64,000 nt of DNA from Heligmosomoides polygyrus polygyrus (Eukaryota > Nematoda > Chromadorea > Rhabditida > Heligmosomidae), in assembly GCA_947396885.1 (NCBI GenBank), contig OX377205.1, positions 60,918,969 through 60,982,968 on the forward strand, given 5' to 3'. The notes beneath the pieces were generated by a model, which searched no databases, was not told the origin of the DNA, and worked only from the letters and a program-made list of their open reading frames with translations. The translations under genes were made by a program, and so were the position numbers. Shown in pieces: positions 10,818-22,548 of the stretch (positions within the stretch are counted from its first letter, which is position 1; each line of letters begins with the position of its first letter).

Positions 10818-12637
10818 CAGGGGTGTGCGTTTAACGATTAACGATTTACCGATTTACTGGATTTACCGGAATTTTTCGTTAAAACTTTCTAACGAAATTT
10901 AACGACGAAAAATTCCGTTAAATTGCATTAACGACGCTTTATGACTATTTTTAAAATTTTGCTTCCTCTCCATGTGAATCTTTTTGGAATTTTTTGAATG
11001 AGCTCTCCCAGTGTTCCGAGGAAATCTTCTGCTTACTTGAATCAATGTAGTTAATCGATATTGTACTCGAGTTTCAAGAATTCTTGGCATTTTCCTTGCT
11101 CCTTGACCAATTTATCTGCGTGCGAGCTCACTTTTCTACGCTGTCGTTCCGTGCTTTTCGACTTTCTGGTCCGTTTCTTGCGTTTGTTTGCTACATATTA
11201 GTTCTTCATAACTACCATCATCCACTTTTCCACAGTTTTGTGATATTTTTCCCGTAAGTGGGGTTGAAAAGGCATAGAAAACACGAAAAAAAAAAACGCT
11301 TCGAAACACAAACTATGCGAGAAAAAAAAAACAAGCGCAAGAAACGAAACAAGGGAAGAGATGGGTTCCTTCCCTCTTCTCTGCAAGTTTCCCGGAAGGT
11401 TGGAGGAATGTTTCGTGCAGCATCAGCCGGTGACTGTAGAACTACATTAAGGCAATTTAGAGCCTCGCCTAATTGATAGAGCGTGGCTACGGGTACTGTC
11501 TTCGCTTCGCTTTTACTGAATTTTATGCCGGGCATGTCAACGATTTTTCTTAACTATTTCGTCCTCTTCAAGGACTTCCTTTGCAGTTTCCTTTGGGAAA
11601 AGCACGAGAAACAGTGAAATATGTAGCTAAAAGCACTAGAATTACATAAAAAGATATGAAGTCGATGAACAATCTCTGTCATTTATTATACAGGTTAGTA
11701 TAAAAACTGGTACTTTACATGCAGTCCATCGCATAAAGATTTTTTCAAAGATTTACGGAAAAGGTATATCTTTGAAGGTGCAGGTCTGGCTTTAGCAAGT
11801 ATTTTCTTTATGTCTACGGGTTTTTTCGTCTAATTTACGAATTTACAATAAACCAGTTCATCAATCCAAAATGTGCTCTACAAAAATGGGAAGAAATCGG
11901 AAGCTCAAAGCACATTCGAACCTCATGCAAATGTGCTGTACAGTTTGGAATCAGGTCCTACAAGAAGAAGGTCTGAGTGGTCAATTGCTGATAAATCGTA
12001 AATGAGTGACAGACAGTGGCGAACTCTACTTGGAAGAATTAGGAAAGATAACAACACTTCGTAAACATTGTACAAAGACGGACTGTACCAAGGGAAGGGA
12101 TTCGCTGTGGCCCCTGCCTGATTGAATTCTTCATTAAAAATTCTGTAGCTTCTCAAAACAATTATGGCAGTATAGAAAAACTTTCGGCTGCAAAAGTCTA
12201 CTTATCGAGCTCATGTTTTGTAAAAATTTGGAAAAAAAAGCTAAAAACGTTGAGCCGTGATACGATGCACTTTGGATCTTCTCAGAAGGTGGACGACATT
12301 CCACCAGCTGAAGGAACCAGGCATATTAAGAAATTTCCGATTTTAGAAGTCTTGTTGCTGTTTGGTTTCAGAATCTTAATGTTTCTTCTCGCTTATTTTG
12401 TTGATGATAGACTGTTGTTATTTGAAGATGAAGGCATTGTCATATAATTGTCATGCAGATGGCGTCGAAAAAAATCAATCAAGAAAAGATCTGGCTTTTT
12501 ACATACTTAAATACAGCCAAACTGATTGCAATTAAGGGACATTTTATTTAACGAATTTACCGATTTTAACGCAAAAATTTTTCGTTAAAAAATGGTCGTT
12601 AAAAATTTACCGAAAAAAAATTTAACGCACACCCCTG
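10818..12637. mobile_element. hAT-type non-autonomous element, copy 1
   Basis: The left end is CAGGGGTGTGCGTTTAACG and the right end is the complement of CAGGGGTGTGCGTTAAA. The flanks are GTTGCGAG (10810-10817) and GTTGTGAG (12638-12645), an 8-bp duplication with one difference. CAGGG ends with 8-bp duplications are typical of hAT elements. The subterminal 100 to 150 bp are packed with TTTAACG/CGTTAAA motifs, likely transposase-binding repeats (inference). There is no transposase frame. Confidence 0.85.
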
Positions 12638-13639
12638 GTTGTGAGCATGTCAATGCAAAGTGCTTTCAGTGTTCTGCTAGCTCACGGATTTGCATGCCGT
12701 TAGCTCTCCGCCCCTTCCAGCAGGGGTCGACTGAAATTGGAAAAAATCGTGTCACACAAGGCTAACCTGCATTTTCGCAGCTGTAACTTTGTCCAGTCAT
12801 AAGCTACATTACTGTTTTTCAGCACATTACTGAACATTCTTCTGCCTACAAAACCCACAACCTGCAACCGGAAAGGTTCATAATTTACAGAGCTATCGCT
12901 CTGTAAATTATCAGAAACGCCGCGCGCGCAATTTAGCACAACATTGGTCGATGTTCTCCTCGCTCTTACTCGCTCACATCACAGTTCTCGCCACTCTAAG
13001 TAACACCGTTCCATTCATCATCAAAAGCGCTATCGAATGGTGCCCAACTTGGCCAGATTCGAAAATACTGACTTTCGGTGACGTCATCGGCCTTCCGCTG
13101 CGGCCTCACCCCCGATGCAAGATTGTCAAAAAATCGATATCTCCAAAACTGGTCGTGATTGACAACGTTCGATAGAGCTCATCAAGCTGAACAGAAAGGT
13201 GTCGTTGCGAGTGCCGAAAACTCAAGGACGAAAGTAGTAAGGGCCGAAGAAGCTTCACTGTTGCCCTAAAACGGCAGCTGTAACTAAAGCGGGTTAGGCA
13301 GCTGGAGAGCTGTGAGCGCTTCCTCGTAAAGTACCTCAAGTGGTCTGTTAGCCTATGCAGTTGTATGCCGTCAGCTCATCGCCTCTTTCCGCAGTGAGCG
13401 AGTGAAATCGAAAAAATGAGTTGTACATGCCTGACCTGCACTTTCGGACCATTGTAACTTTGTCCATTATTAGGCTACATTGCTGTGCTTTGGCAATCTA
13501 CTAGAGCTTCTAACTGAGTACAAAATTTTCAAGCTGCAGCCGGAAGCGTTCACACTTGACAGAGTTACCGCGCTCCAAACACGCCCGCGCGAGCAATTTG
13601 CGAGCGGCCGCACCACCTCGACTGATATGTTCGAGTGTA

Positions 13640-14326
13640 TATGCATTGTTCTCGGTGCGCACCAGATGTAAGCTGAGCAGTCTTAGAGCAACTCCTGAGT
13701 AGGGCGGCTAGGAACTTCTGATAAAACTCCCTAAACGCTCACTCTACAAGCTGTCGCGCCCACTCGATTGATAGGTTCGATTCTATGTGCATTGTTCACG
13801 GCGCACTCCAGATGCAGCTGGACAGTCCTAGAGCAATGCCTGAGTAGAGCGGCTTGGGATTTTTGATAAAACTCCCTAAACGCGCACTCTAGAAGCAGTC
13901 GCGCCCACTCGATTGTTAGGTTCAATTCTATGTGCATTGTTCACGGCGCACTCCAGATGCAAGCTGGACAGTTCTAGAGCAATTCCTGTGTAGGAAGACT
14001 AGGAATTTCCTTTAAAACTCCCCATAAGCTCACTCGACAAGCTGTCGCTCGCTCTATAGGTTGTCGCGCCCACTCGATTGATTCTGCCAGGCCTGTATGC
14101 ATTGTTCACAGCGCGCGCCATGATAGCAGTTAGTTCCGAACAGTAGGCCATGCTCGTCCAAGCGCATGGGTAGGCTCCTTCCATCAGCCTAACGTCCAGA
14201 AGTTGAGGACGCCGCGCCCTAACGCGACTTGCCTCAAACGCGAAGCGTGGCGAGCGGAAAGGGGCGCTCTCCGGCGCCCTTTTGCGCCGCTTGTGCTTGT
14301 TGGACGCAGCGGCATGCCCGGTACTG
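13640..14326. repeat. Right arm with about 145-bp tandem units
   Basis: A GCATTGTTCACGGCGC landmark (or a close variant) recurs at about 13643, 13789, 13934 and 14099, giving spacings of 146, 145 and 165 bp. The terminal portion (13990-14326) mirrors 8487-8850. Confidence 0.75.
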
Positions 14327-14328
14327 TA

Positions 14329-15371
14329 GTTTGCAGTCCTTATGGCATGCAAAGATTAAAAAAGAGGGACGGTAATAACTCAGCTTTGTGGGATGCTCCA
14401 CGTCCGCTACATCTCAGAACATCCTGGGACGGGACTCATCAACGATTGAACCCGCCGCTACGCGGGATACAAGGCGTGGAGATACCCACGATGAAGCATT
14501 CATTTCCACCCCTTCCGCACACTTTTTCTTCGGCAACGCGGCACGCGGCAACAAAACCGTCTTGTAGGAGGCAAAACTGCCGCTTAGGCGGCATTCATCC
14601 TCAGCATTGCCGCCCACTCCATCGTCAAAGCGGTTTCATTATCATTATCACTATTAGTTTCCATTGTGTATCCCGCCACGATCAGCTAGAACCCAGACAG
14701 AAATTGTCGGCAGCAGAGCGGCTACAGCGGCAATAAGGCCTTGAATCATTATTGCCCTGCCGCTTTGGCGGCATCCTCTTCGTCTCTGCCCTATGCTTAA
14801 GGGTAGGGCTGCCGCGTTGCCGCAAAAGTGTCCGGAGGCCTTCATCTTACTCCTAGCTCCTGCCGCTTTAGCTCGCCGCCTAGGCGGCACATCAGCGGCA
14901 AACTCTGCTTCTCTTCCCTATGCCTAAAGATAGGGCTGCCGCGTTGCCGCAAAAGTGTGCGAAGGCATTTATACTCCGCATACCTGGAGGTTAATTGTTG
15001 ACGAATGTGGCCCCCGGAGGTATCTTGTGGCTGTTTATTGGTTCCATTGAAGCTGAATTAACAATTGATATTCCCAGTGTCCCTTCGATGACAGGAGATT
15101 TATTAGCAACGAAGGGATAGTACGAGATAGGGCTGGAGCTGGAGAGCTCGTGAAAAGTCAGAGAGTTGCTGATTGTTCCGATCGGTTACTTATATGGATA
15201 ATCCTGCCGAGCGTAGCTACGTTGCCATCGTTGGAGCCCGACCGCGGTAGAGGCAGACCCAACCCCACATGCGTCCCTCTGGAAATAGGTGTTTCCACTA
15301 CGCCGACTTATTTCTTCTGAGTTCCCGGTTCAGGTTATCTTATTGCCTCACACGGACCGCGGCTTTTGAGT
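14329..15371. repeat. GCCGCC-rich tandem region, no gene
   Basis: From about 14550 to 14990 short GCCGC/GCGGC palindromes recur. A longer unit holding CTCTGCCCTATGCTTAAGG, GGGCTGCCGCGTTGCCGC and AAAAGTGT appears near 14790 and again near 14920. The remainder to 15371 shows no coding signal. Confidence 0.5.
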
Positions 15372-15404
15372 AGATCTCACCGTCAGTCATTATCATCATT
15401 TTCA

Positions 15405-15670
15405 TTAGCGTCTGTCCCGCTTGGCGGCGGGATCCGCTCTTCTGGTGTGGTGGCACCAGTTCTCCCGATCAAATGCTTGATCAGGATGCACACCAGCCAT
15501 CTTTAAGCCCAAGTGTAACGTATCTAGCCAACGTTGCTTCGGGCGTCCCCTGGACCGCTTTCCAGGGACAAGGTTCAATCAAATCTTACGGACGGTGTCA
15601 TCATTAGCGCGAAGGACATAGCCGTACCATCGGAGACGAGCTTGACGCAGCGTCTCGACTATCGGGGCGA
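15405..15670 (-). pseudogene. RTE-A C-terminal domain remnant
   Basis: On the minus strand this reads RQARLRWYGYVLRANDD, then an in-frame stop, then GRPKQRWLDTLHL, and ends DPAAKRDRR plus stop. This is the conserved C-terminus of nematode RTE reverse transcriptases. It is severed from the rest by the 3.1-kb insertion at 15671-15679 / 18767-18775. Confidence 0.85.
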
Positions 15671-15679
15671 TACCGAACC

Positions 15680-18600
15680 AGGGTCAAGCTTGAGGTTCGG
15701 GAATCGAAGGGGGGTCGTACTGTGGCCTCGTCTGGAGGGGGGGGGGTCGTGCTCTTCCGGTTTTGGCAGGGGATTCGCTCTTATTCTTCAGGTTTTTGGT
15801 GATTTATTTAATTCTTAATAAGTTGTTTTTTCCAGGAATGCTTACGAAGGTGTGGAGTCTCTCCTTTGTCCCGCGAAGTTGTAAAAATTAATATAACAAG
15901 TTTCAAATAATGATGGTATTACTCGTTAGAAATAAAGATTTTCCGCCGGCAGATTTGGAGTCAATGAGAACTTTCCATTTTTCAGTTTTTTTCAGGAAGT
16001 CATGGACGCGACAGTTTTCTGCCTGAACGAGCGACATCTACGTCCTAAATTGCAGTCTATAAAATTTGAAGTGTCAATTGCTAAGGAAAATTAAGTGCTT
16101 TTCCTACAAGATTTTTGGAAGCACTCTTCGAAGCGATGACCGAATGGCAACCGAGGATGGACTTGTCACGGAGCTAATTTTCTCTCTTCTGCTGGAAACA
16201 GCATCAGAAAGTGAAGTTGTACCCAACAAAGTTTTAATCCACCGGTTGACACAAGGGAATAAAACGTGTTTTTGTGAGACAATCTTCCGCATAAACAGAC
16301 GCTCCGATTTGTATCATTTGCCGAAAAAATTCGACACCGTTAATCACATGGAAGCTGCTATTTTTACAAGCTGCTTTTTAAAGCGTGGAACCCACACCTC
16401 TTACAGTTTTAAAAGTTCTGTGAATTTTTCAGAGATGTCGCACAAACTCCGAAATATGGTAGGTTACGTGGAGCCATTGCGTTCTCCGATATCACCGATC
16501 GCCACTGAAGGACGGACTTCTTGCGGCAAAAAAAATTCTACCTTCTGGAGGAAGAGCATCAGAGAGTGAAAACTGTACCATCTTAGAGTTCAAGATGTGA
16601 TTAATATACAATCATAAACTAAGCTTCTTCGCAGCGATCTCGGATATGATTAGGGCTGATTGCATTTAAATTTTTCGCTTTTCAAGAAAAATTAATTAAT
16701 TTTTACCTGATGCAGATCACCCACACAGTTGAAATCTTGCCACAAAAAGTTTCAATTCTTGTTTAATGCACAGTGTAAAAATCATGGTTTCCTGAAACGA
16801 ATAGATTGTATCGACCTCTGATCGATATGGCACCGTCGTCATAGGAGCGACGAAATTCGACATTCGCAAAAATGACTATAACTCGGTAAGTTTTCCACAA
16901 TTTTAGAAAGTCAATAACTTTTTAAAAACTACAAGAAAAGCTATTTCATACAGTGTAAAAATCGGTTTTCACAAACTAGATCTTCATAGGGGGCGGAGGA
17001 CTTCGATTTTTGTGCGAAAAAAATTGAAGTAATATTGAATACGTAATCGTAACTCGGTAAGTTTTTCGAGTTTCACAAAAGCCAATAGCTATTTGGAAAC
17101 TAGAGAAAAAGCGCTTTCGAATCATGTAAAAATTGGTTTTCAACAGGGAGGTCTTCATAGGGGGCGGTAGGGGTTCGATTTTTGGCACGTATTTCTGCAA
17201 CAATGGACCAGAAATCGAACCCCCACCGCCTCTTATGAAGACCTCCCTGGTGAAAAGAATTTTCTATACGGTTTGAAAGCGCTTTTCCTCTAGTTTTTAA
17301 GAAGTTATTAAATCTTTCAAAATTCGAAAAACCTACCGGGATATAATTGTTTATACAAAATCACTTCAATTTTTTTCGCGCAAAAATCGAAGTCCTCCGC
17401 CCCCTATGAAGGTCAAGTTTTCGAAAACCGATTTTCACACCGTATGAAATAGCTTTTTTGTAGCTTTTAAAAAGTTATTGGCTTTCTAAAATTGTGCAAA
17501 AACTTACCGAGTTATAGTCATTTTTGCGAATGTCGAATTTCGTCGCTCCTATGACGACGGTGCCATATCGATCAGAGGTCGATACAATCTATTCGTTTCA
17601 GGAAACCATGATTTTTACATTGTGCATTGAACAAGACTTGATACTTTTTGTGGCAAGATTTCAACTGTGTGGGTGATCTGCATCAGGTAAAAATTAATTA
17701 ATTTTTCTTGAAAAGCGAAAAATTTAAAAGCGATCAGCCCTAATCATATCGGAGATCGCTGCGAAGAAGCTCAGATTTTTACTGTGCAACACTCATGACT
17801 TAAAAATCCATGAAGCACAATTTCACTCTCGCGTGTTCTTTCCTTGAGAAGATTGAAAAATTTTCCGCGAGAAGACCACCCTCAGTCTCCATCGATGATA
17901 TCGGCGAACGCAATGGCTCCACGTAACCTACCATATTTCGGAGTTTTTTCAACGTCTCTGAAAAATTTACAGAGTTTTTAAAACAATAAGAAGTGTGGAT
18001 TCTACGCTTTAAAAAGCAGGATCCATGCTTCCATGTGATTAATTGTGTCGAAAATTTTCGGCAAATGACACAAATCGGAGCGTCTGTTCATACAAAGGAT
18101 CGTTTCAAAAAAACAGGTTTTATTGCCATGTGTCAAACGAGGGCTTAAAATTTTATTGGGTACAACCTCACTTTCTGATGCTGTTTCCAGCAGAAGAGAG
18201 AAAATTAGTTCCGTGACATGTCCATCCTCCGGTTGCCATTCCGTCATCGCTTCCGAGAGTGTCTAAAAAATGTTGTGGATAAATCACTTAAGTCAGCTTT
18301 AGCAATTAACACTCTGCATTGTATAGAGTACAATTTCGAATGCAGATGTTGCTCCTTCACGTACAAAAATGTTCCGTGTTCACGAGATGCTCAGAAAGCC
18401 TGAAAAGTTGAAATCGTTGTGAATAATTCGACAACTGCTCTCAAAAGTGCTTTATTTTCAACTGTAAACAAACAAAATATTATTATCAGAAGATTACATA
18501 TACAAATCCTTTATTAGCGTTTTTTCTAACAAATTACTAAATCAAACAGTTGCCCTCTTTCTTGAGCTAATCTGATACAGTCGACGCTGCATCTGGAAAG

Positions 18601-18766
18601 AAGGACCTATTAAAGGGTACAAAAATTGCATAGAAAATTTTAAAAATCAATGCCGATAGGAAATAAAACGGTGGTCTACACAAGGGGGAGGGTCGTACCA
18701 GATCCGCTCTGGGAGGGGGGGGGGTCGTAAATTTTCGGTAAAAATCGAACCCCACGCTTGACCCTG
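15680..18766. mobile_element. Palindromic Mutator-like element, copy 1
   Basis: TACCGAACC flanks the element at 15671-15679 and 18767-18775, a 9-bp duplication, and the ends start AGGGTCAAGC and finish GCTTGACCCT. Nearly the whole element is a palindrome: 16100-17190 matches 17190-18280 in reverse complement, with the fold axis near 17190. It has no intact coding frame. A second copy with its own 9-bp duplication lies at 46569-50001. The 9-bp duplication and long arms fit a Mutator-like or foldback group; this is inference, since no transposase is present. Confidence 0.85.
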
Positions 18767-19881
18767 TACCGAACCTATGTCGTATGGTGTCGTTGCGAAC
18801 GCGGTCCGAACGCGTTTCAATTTCCTTTGTCATGGGCCAACACTCAGCACCGTACGTCGCACCTGGGCGGACGACTGTTCTATAAACTTTCGACTCGAGG
18901 TGCTCAGGTATTGTCCTGTCGCAAAGCACCGCAGTCAGTGAGCGCTATTTGGACCCCTAGCGCAGATCCCTGATGCACTCCTACAGAGATGGGAAATTCC
19001 GTTGAGGTGCACTGGCGCTCGCACTCGACTCCTTGGGCAACAGTACAGAATGCGCACCCACTCAATAAGCTCTTCAGGGATGCCATGTTGTCGCAACGTG
19101 TACCATGTAACTTCTCGCGGAACGCAGTCGAAGGCCTCCTCCAAGTCCAGGAAGGCAAAATGCACCGGTTTCTGTTTCTCGCGGTGCTCCTCTCGCAAAC
19201 GACGAACAGCATGAATGGCATCAACAGTGCCACAGCCAGAGACGAAACCACACTGATTTGTGGAAAACTGGACGACATCCCGGATACGTCCATCGACAAT
19301 TCGCTCAAAGATTTTCATGGTGTGCGAAAGAACACGGATTGGACGGTAACTAGAGCAGTCCGCAGGACTGCCCTTCTTCTTCCAAATCAGGATGGTCGTG
19401 CTTTGCTGCCAGCTCTCGGGCACTTTCTTCTAAGCAACAACCTGATTGAAAAACTCTTTCAGCCAGTCAGCAGGGCACCACCCCTTCGACTTCCACGGGT
19501 CGGTTGGCAGATCATCAGGACCAGTGGCTTTGCCTGACTTCATCTTCTTCAGGGCTACTTTGGTTGCACTCACTGTGATCTCCTGAATGGGACCGTATAT
19601 GCAAAAGGAATAGCAGGATGGTCAAATTCAACATTCGAGATTTTCTCGAAGTAGTCGTGCCATCGCTTCACAGCACTCTTACGATTCATTAGAAGACGTC
19701 CGTTGTCGTCGTTAATGCCAAAGAACTTCTCGAAGTCTTCTGCTTGGCGACAGCGAGCTTTCGCGAATCGGTAAAGATAACGCTCACCATCGCGCGTTCC
19801 CAATTTTTCGCTTAAAAATGATGTGGCTTTAGCAGCGACCACTGCCTTCTTTGCCGCTTTCTTCGCTTCTCGATAATTCCG
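18767..19881 (-). pseudogene. RTE-A linker and reverse transcriptase, internally deleted
   Basis: The minus strand encodes AAKKAVVAAKATSFLSEKLG, further linker, then MPESWQQSTTILIWKKKG, the YRPI motif, FLDLEEAFDCVPREV and VGVHQGSALG. These are RT motifs 1 to 4 of the RTE clade. Immediately after QGSAL the sequence jumps (about 18935) to the thumb region EHLESKVYRTVV, so the palm with the catalytic YADD-type motif is missing. Frames also shift near 19550. Downstream the Mutator-like insertion cuts the frame. Confidence 0.85.
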
Positions 19882-19887
19882 CCAAGA

Positions 19888-20151
19888 TTTTTTTTTTGCC
19901 CGGCTAACACTTTATTTGTACACATTTACTATTATGGGTTGGTCGTCTTCTTCAGTGGCGGTCCTGCTCTCCATCGTTCCCGGGGTGCGTACTCGCTTCG
20001 TTGCCGCTTGCAGGTTGACCTTGATGCACTGTTTGGGTGTCCTCGTCCTGCGTCGCTGTTGCTGCCGTCCACTGGTCGTCCGTCCCATGGTCCAGTTCGC
20101 ACGCGTGGAATAGTAATAATGGTTTATCACTGATGAATACGTGATAGACCC
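19888..20151 (-). mobile_element. Polyadenylated chimeric retrocopy inserted in RTE-A
   Basis: Read on the minus strand, this insert begins with about 28 bases of RTE coding sequence (GGTCTATCACGTATTCATC), switches to unrelated sequence, and ends with AATAAA (19911-19916 as TTTATT) followed about 13 bp later by ten A residues (19888-19897). ATCTTGG flanks it on both sides (20152-20158 and 19882-19888, as CCAAGAT). Poly(A), poly(A) signal and short duplication mark a LINE-mobilised cDNA. Its first part duplicates host RTE sequence 43 bp away. Confidence 0.75.
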
Positions 20152-20158
20152 CCAAGAT

Positions 20159-21126
20159 GGACTGTTTTATAACCGATGAATACGTGATAGACCCGCTTCT
20201 TTTTTCGGACTTTTTCTTCGACATCGTCAGTCCACAGCCATGCCTGCTTGTCGACCCAGCGTCGTCCAGGCTTCGTTGTGCCGAGATCAAGGCGTGCAGC
20301 CTGGGTTATCGCATCGGTAGCATCCTTCCAGGTGCAAGAACTAACTATCGCTTCTCTCTCTTTCAGTCGCCACCATTTGATTCTAGCCGACCCGCATCGC
20401 TCGACATGTTTAGACCCCGAAGGTGTGATCTTCAGCGAGCAGATCAGTGGACGGTGTTGCGTGGCAACCGTATCATACGGCACGGTCTTCGCGTCTGTGA
20501 CAAGGCCTAGGTCGCGACGCCTAACAAGGACATAGTCAATCTGCGTTTCAGCGTTCCCGCTATAAAACGAGATGAGGTGGGAGTCACGCTTTCGAAATTT
20601 GGTATTCACGAAAGTGAGGTCATGTGAGTCTGCATACTCAAGTATACGCTCACCATCGGCGTTGCGCGACCCATATCCAAAACCACCATGACAGCTGTAG
20701 CCGTCTTTCGTTGCTCCGACGTGACCACTAAGGTCACCTGCCACAGCAATCATATCTTCTGACGGCACCTCCGCTGCCTTCTCATCAAGCAGGGACCAGA
20801 ACTCGTCCTTGGTTTGCTCGGAACAGCCTGTCTGCGGAGCATACGCAGAAAAGAAATGACATCGTCGTTCTTCTATGGCGACAACAATCTTCACCAAGAG
20901 GTCATAGAAACGTTCTACGCTTGCAATCGCGTCACGGATATGTTCGGAGACGATTATTCCAACACCGCTGGTGGTCCTGGGACTGCCACACAGAACGGCT
21001 TTATAGCCTCGGCCCATGTCCCTTGACTTGCTACAGGACCACCTCGTCTCCTGCACCGCACACTAGTCAATCTTTCTTTGCTCCAGTGCTTCAACCAACT
21101 CGCTCGAGCGGCCCGTAAACGTACCC
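20159..21126 (-). pseudogene. RTE-A endonuclease
   Basis: The APE-type endonuclease reads continuously from Met at 21056 (MQETRWS) and includes HFFSAYAPQTG, VAGDLSGHVG, a YGSRNADGE segment, QIDYVLVRRRD and THRPLICSL. These are catalytic and structural motifs of RTE endonucleases. Upstream, ATLNVGT is present at about 21150, but a stop codon replaces the Met expected just before CA(M/V)QETRW. The GDLS motif has Ser where GDFN or GDLN is usual. The frame then runs into the inserted retrocopy. Confidence 0.85.
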
Positions 21127-21479
21127 ACATTCAACGTTGCTACACGGGTCTTGCCTACGTTGCGGACTTTCGGACTAGCTCGGTTGCCCCCCGATGGCGT
21201 CCTCGCGTCAGGGACCCTCGCACACTTCTCACACTCGCAGGGCTTTGCGAGTGCGCGTCGGCTCCCGCGGGCGCCGTAGCATTATCTCGAATGCTCTTAA
21301 ACGTCTTCAACCATATGATGCGTCAAAATGTTCGGCCTGTCACTAGGACCTGTCGCCCGCCTTCGAATGTCTGTGTTTGGCTCGGCTCGCAGAAGCAAGC
21401 AGTTTCCAGTGACATCATGTGCAGGAACGGACATAGCCAGATCTCACCGTCAGTACTCCCTCAATTAGTATGAAATGTG

Positions 21480-21905
21480 CTCCTTTTTTGTTGAGTCGTT
21501 AAACCCAAGGAGAAGGAGTCCTTGAAGCTGTGATGGAATCGACACCTCGTGAGCTTTAAGGGGTCTCTTGAACGGCCGCGGTGCCAATAGTGTCATGCGG
21601 GTCGGGTGGCAGTGGATAGGGCGCTGCTTCATGTGAGGAAGGTTGGGGTCCAGTCCGTCTGCGTTGCCGAATTTTTGCCTTTAAACCAACTGGTTGAGAT
21701 TTGACGGGGGCTGACGTCTGCACAATTTTAAGGCGTTTTCTGCGCATTTTCCTGATGTATGCTGTGGAGGGTAACTTTCTTACATCTTGCTTATTATTGA
21801 GCAATTTTTAACCAAAAGACAGTAAGAAGGGTATTCAAAATAGTGAAGTATGATCATTCAATACCAGTGATACACAGGTACAAAGTGCATGAAGCATAAG
21901 GACTG
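21480..21905 (-). repeat. Dispersed repeat (related to 53024-53405 and 60524-60860)
   Basis: CCAGTGATACACAGGTACAA (about 21869-21888), a TTTTCTGCGCATTTTCC landmark (about 21740) and a GTTGAGATTT segment occur in the same order at 53024-53405 and, inverted, at 60524-60860. On the minus strand part reads KMRRKRLKIVQTS, which is basic. A shared coding exon or a tRNA-like repeat head are both possible. Confidence 0.55.
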
Positions 21906-22159
21906 GTCACAATACTGACAGCGTATAGAAGCTACAGGCTCTCCACAGCTTGTTTTTCTATATGGACCAATGACACCGAGAAAAACCATCTTACTCGGAT
22001 TTTAAAGGGAGCAGAATGTTACATCGTATAACCAGCTTTGAACCCGACATAAGCAACGAGCTTTTTGTTCCTCCACTACTTGCAGCGGTTCGTGTTCCCC
22101 AACTTCAAGTTGAAAGAAAGAGCAGTGGTGACAACACACCGCTTGTGGTACTCCACTGA

Positions 22160-22380
22160 ACAGTAATGCCTACCAGAGCACCCATCACTTACCCTAACTG
22201 CTATGTGCCTTCCAGTGAGGTGTGGGACCAGCCAGTTTAGCTAATTACCACGAACTCTTAGGGAAACAATTTTATCAAATAGTATAAAGGGGTTTACTCT
22301 ATCAAAAGCTTTGGAGAGATCCACGTAGATAATATCCACAGATTTGTCTTGGTTCGCGCTGTCTTCCAGGCAAAAACGCT
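22160..22380 (-). pseudogene. CR1-like reverse transcriptase fragment
   Basis: The minus strand reads VDIIYVDLSKAFDRV followed by LNWLVPHLTGR, the RT motif 3 region of CR1/Jockey LINEs, with a stop codon in between. It is too short to be anything but a relic. It is not identical to the CR1 at 1750-6161. Confidence 0.75.
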
Positions 22381-22548
22381 GTCACCTAATAGAATCAGTT
22401 ACAAATCTATTTTCAAAATTATTCAAAATCTCCCAGTTCTTTAACAGCTCAAAACAATGGAATAGAATTAGATAGAATCAGGTGCATAACTTTAACCAAA
22501 GTCACTCAAAAGTTTATAACTCCTCTACAGCATCATACTATACATATA

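Larger units (their letters stand above)
8487..14326. mobile_element. Giant foldback element with TA flanks, no transposase (Tc1/pogo-type ends)
   Basis: The two ends are long inverted repeats starting CAGTACCGG and ending CCGGTACTG, flanked by TA at 8485-8486 and 14327-14328. The outer 380 bp of each arm match closely in reverse orientation. Inside each arm are tandem blocks, and a hAT-type element sits in the middle. Without that insertion the element is about 4.0 kb. CAGT ends with a TA duplication fit the Tc1/mariner/pogo group, but no transposase remnant is visible, so the assignment is by ends only. Confidence 0.7.
15388..21438 (-). mobile_element. RTE-clade LINE (RTE-A), full span but broken and nested
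   Basis: AGATCTCACCGTCAGT is present at 15372-15387 and 21439-21454, a 16-bp target duplication bracketing the whole element. On the minus strand it has a 5' leader, an endonuclease, a reverse transcriptase start, a C-terminal domain ending at 15405 and a short ATG-rich tail. Inside it sit a palindromic Mutator-like element and a polyadenylated retrocopy. Premature stops and an RT-palm deletion make it dead. Confidence 0.85.
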
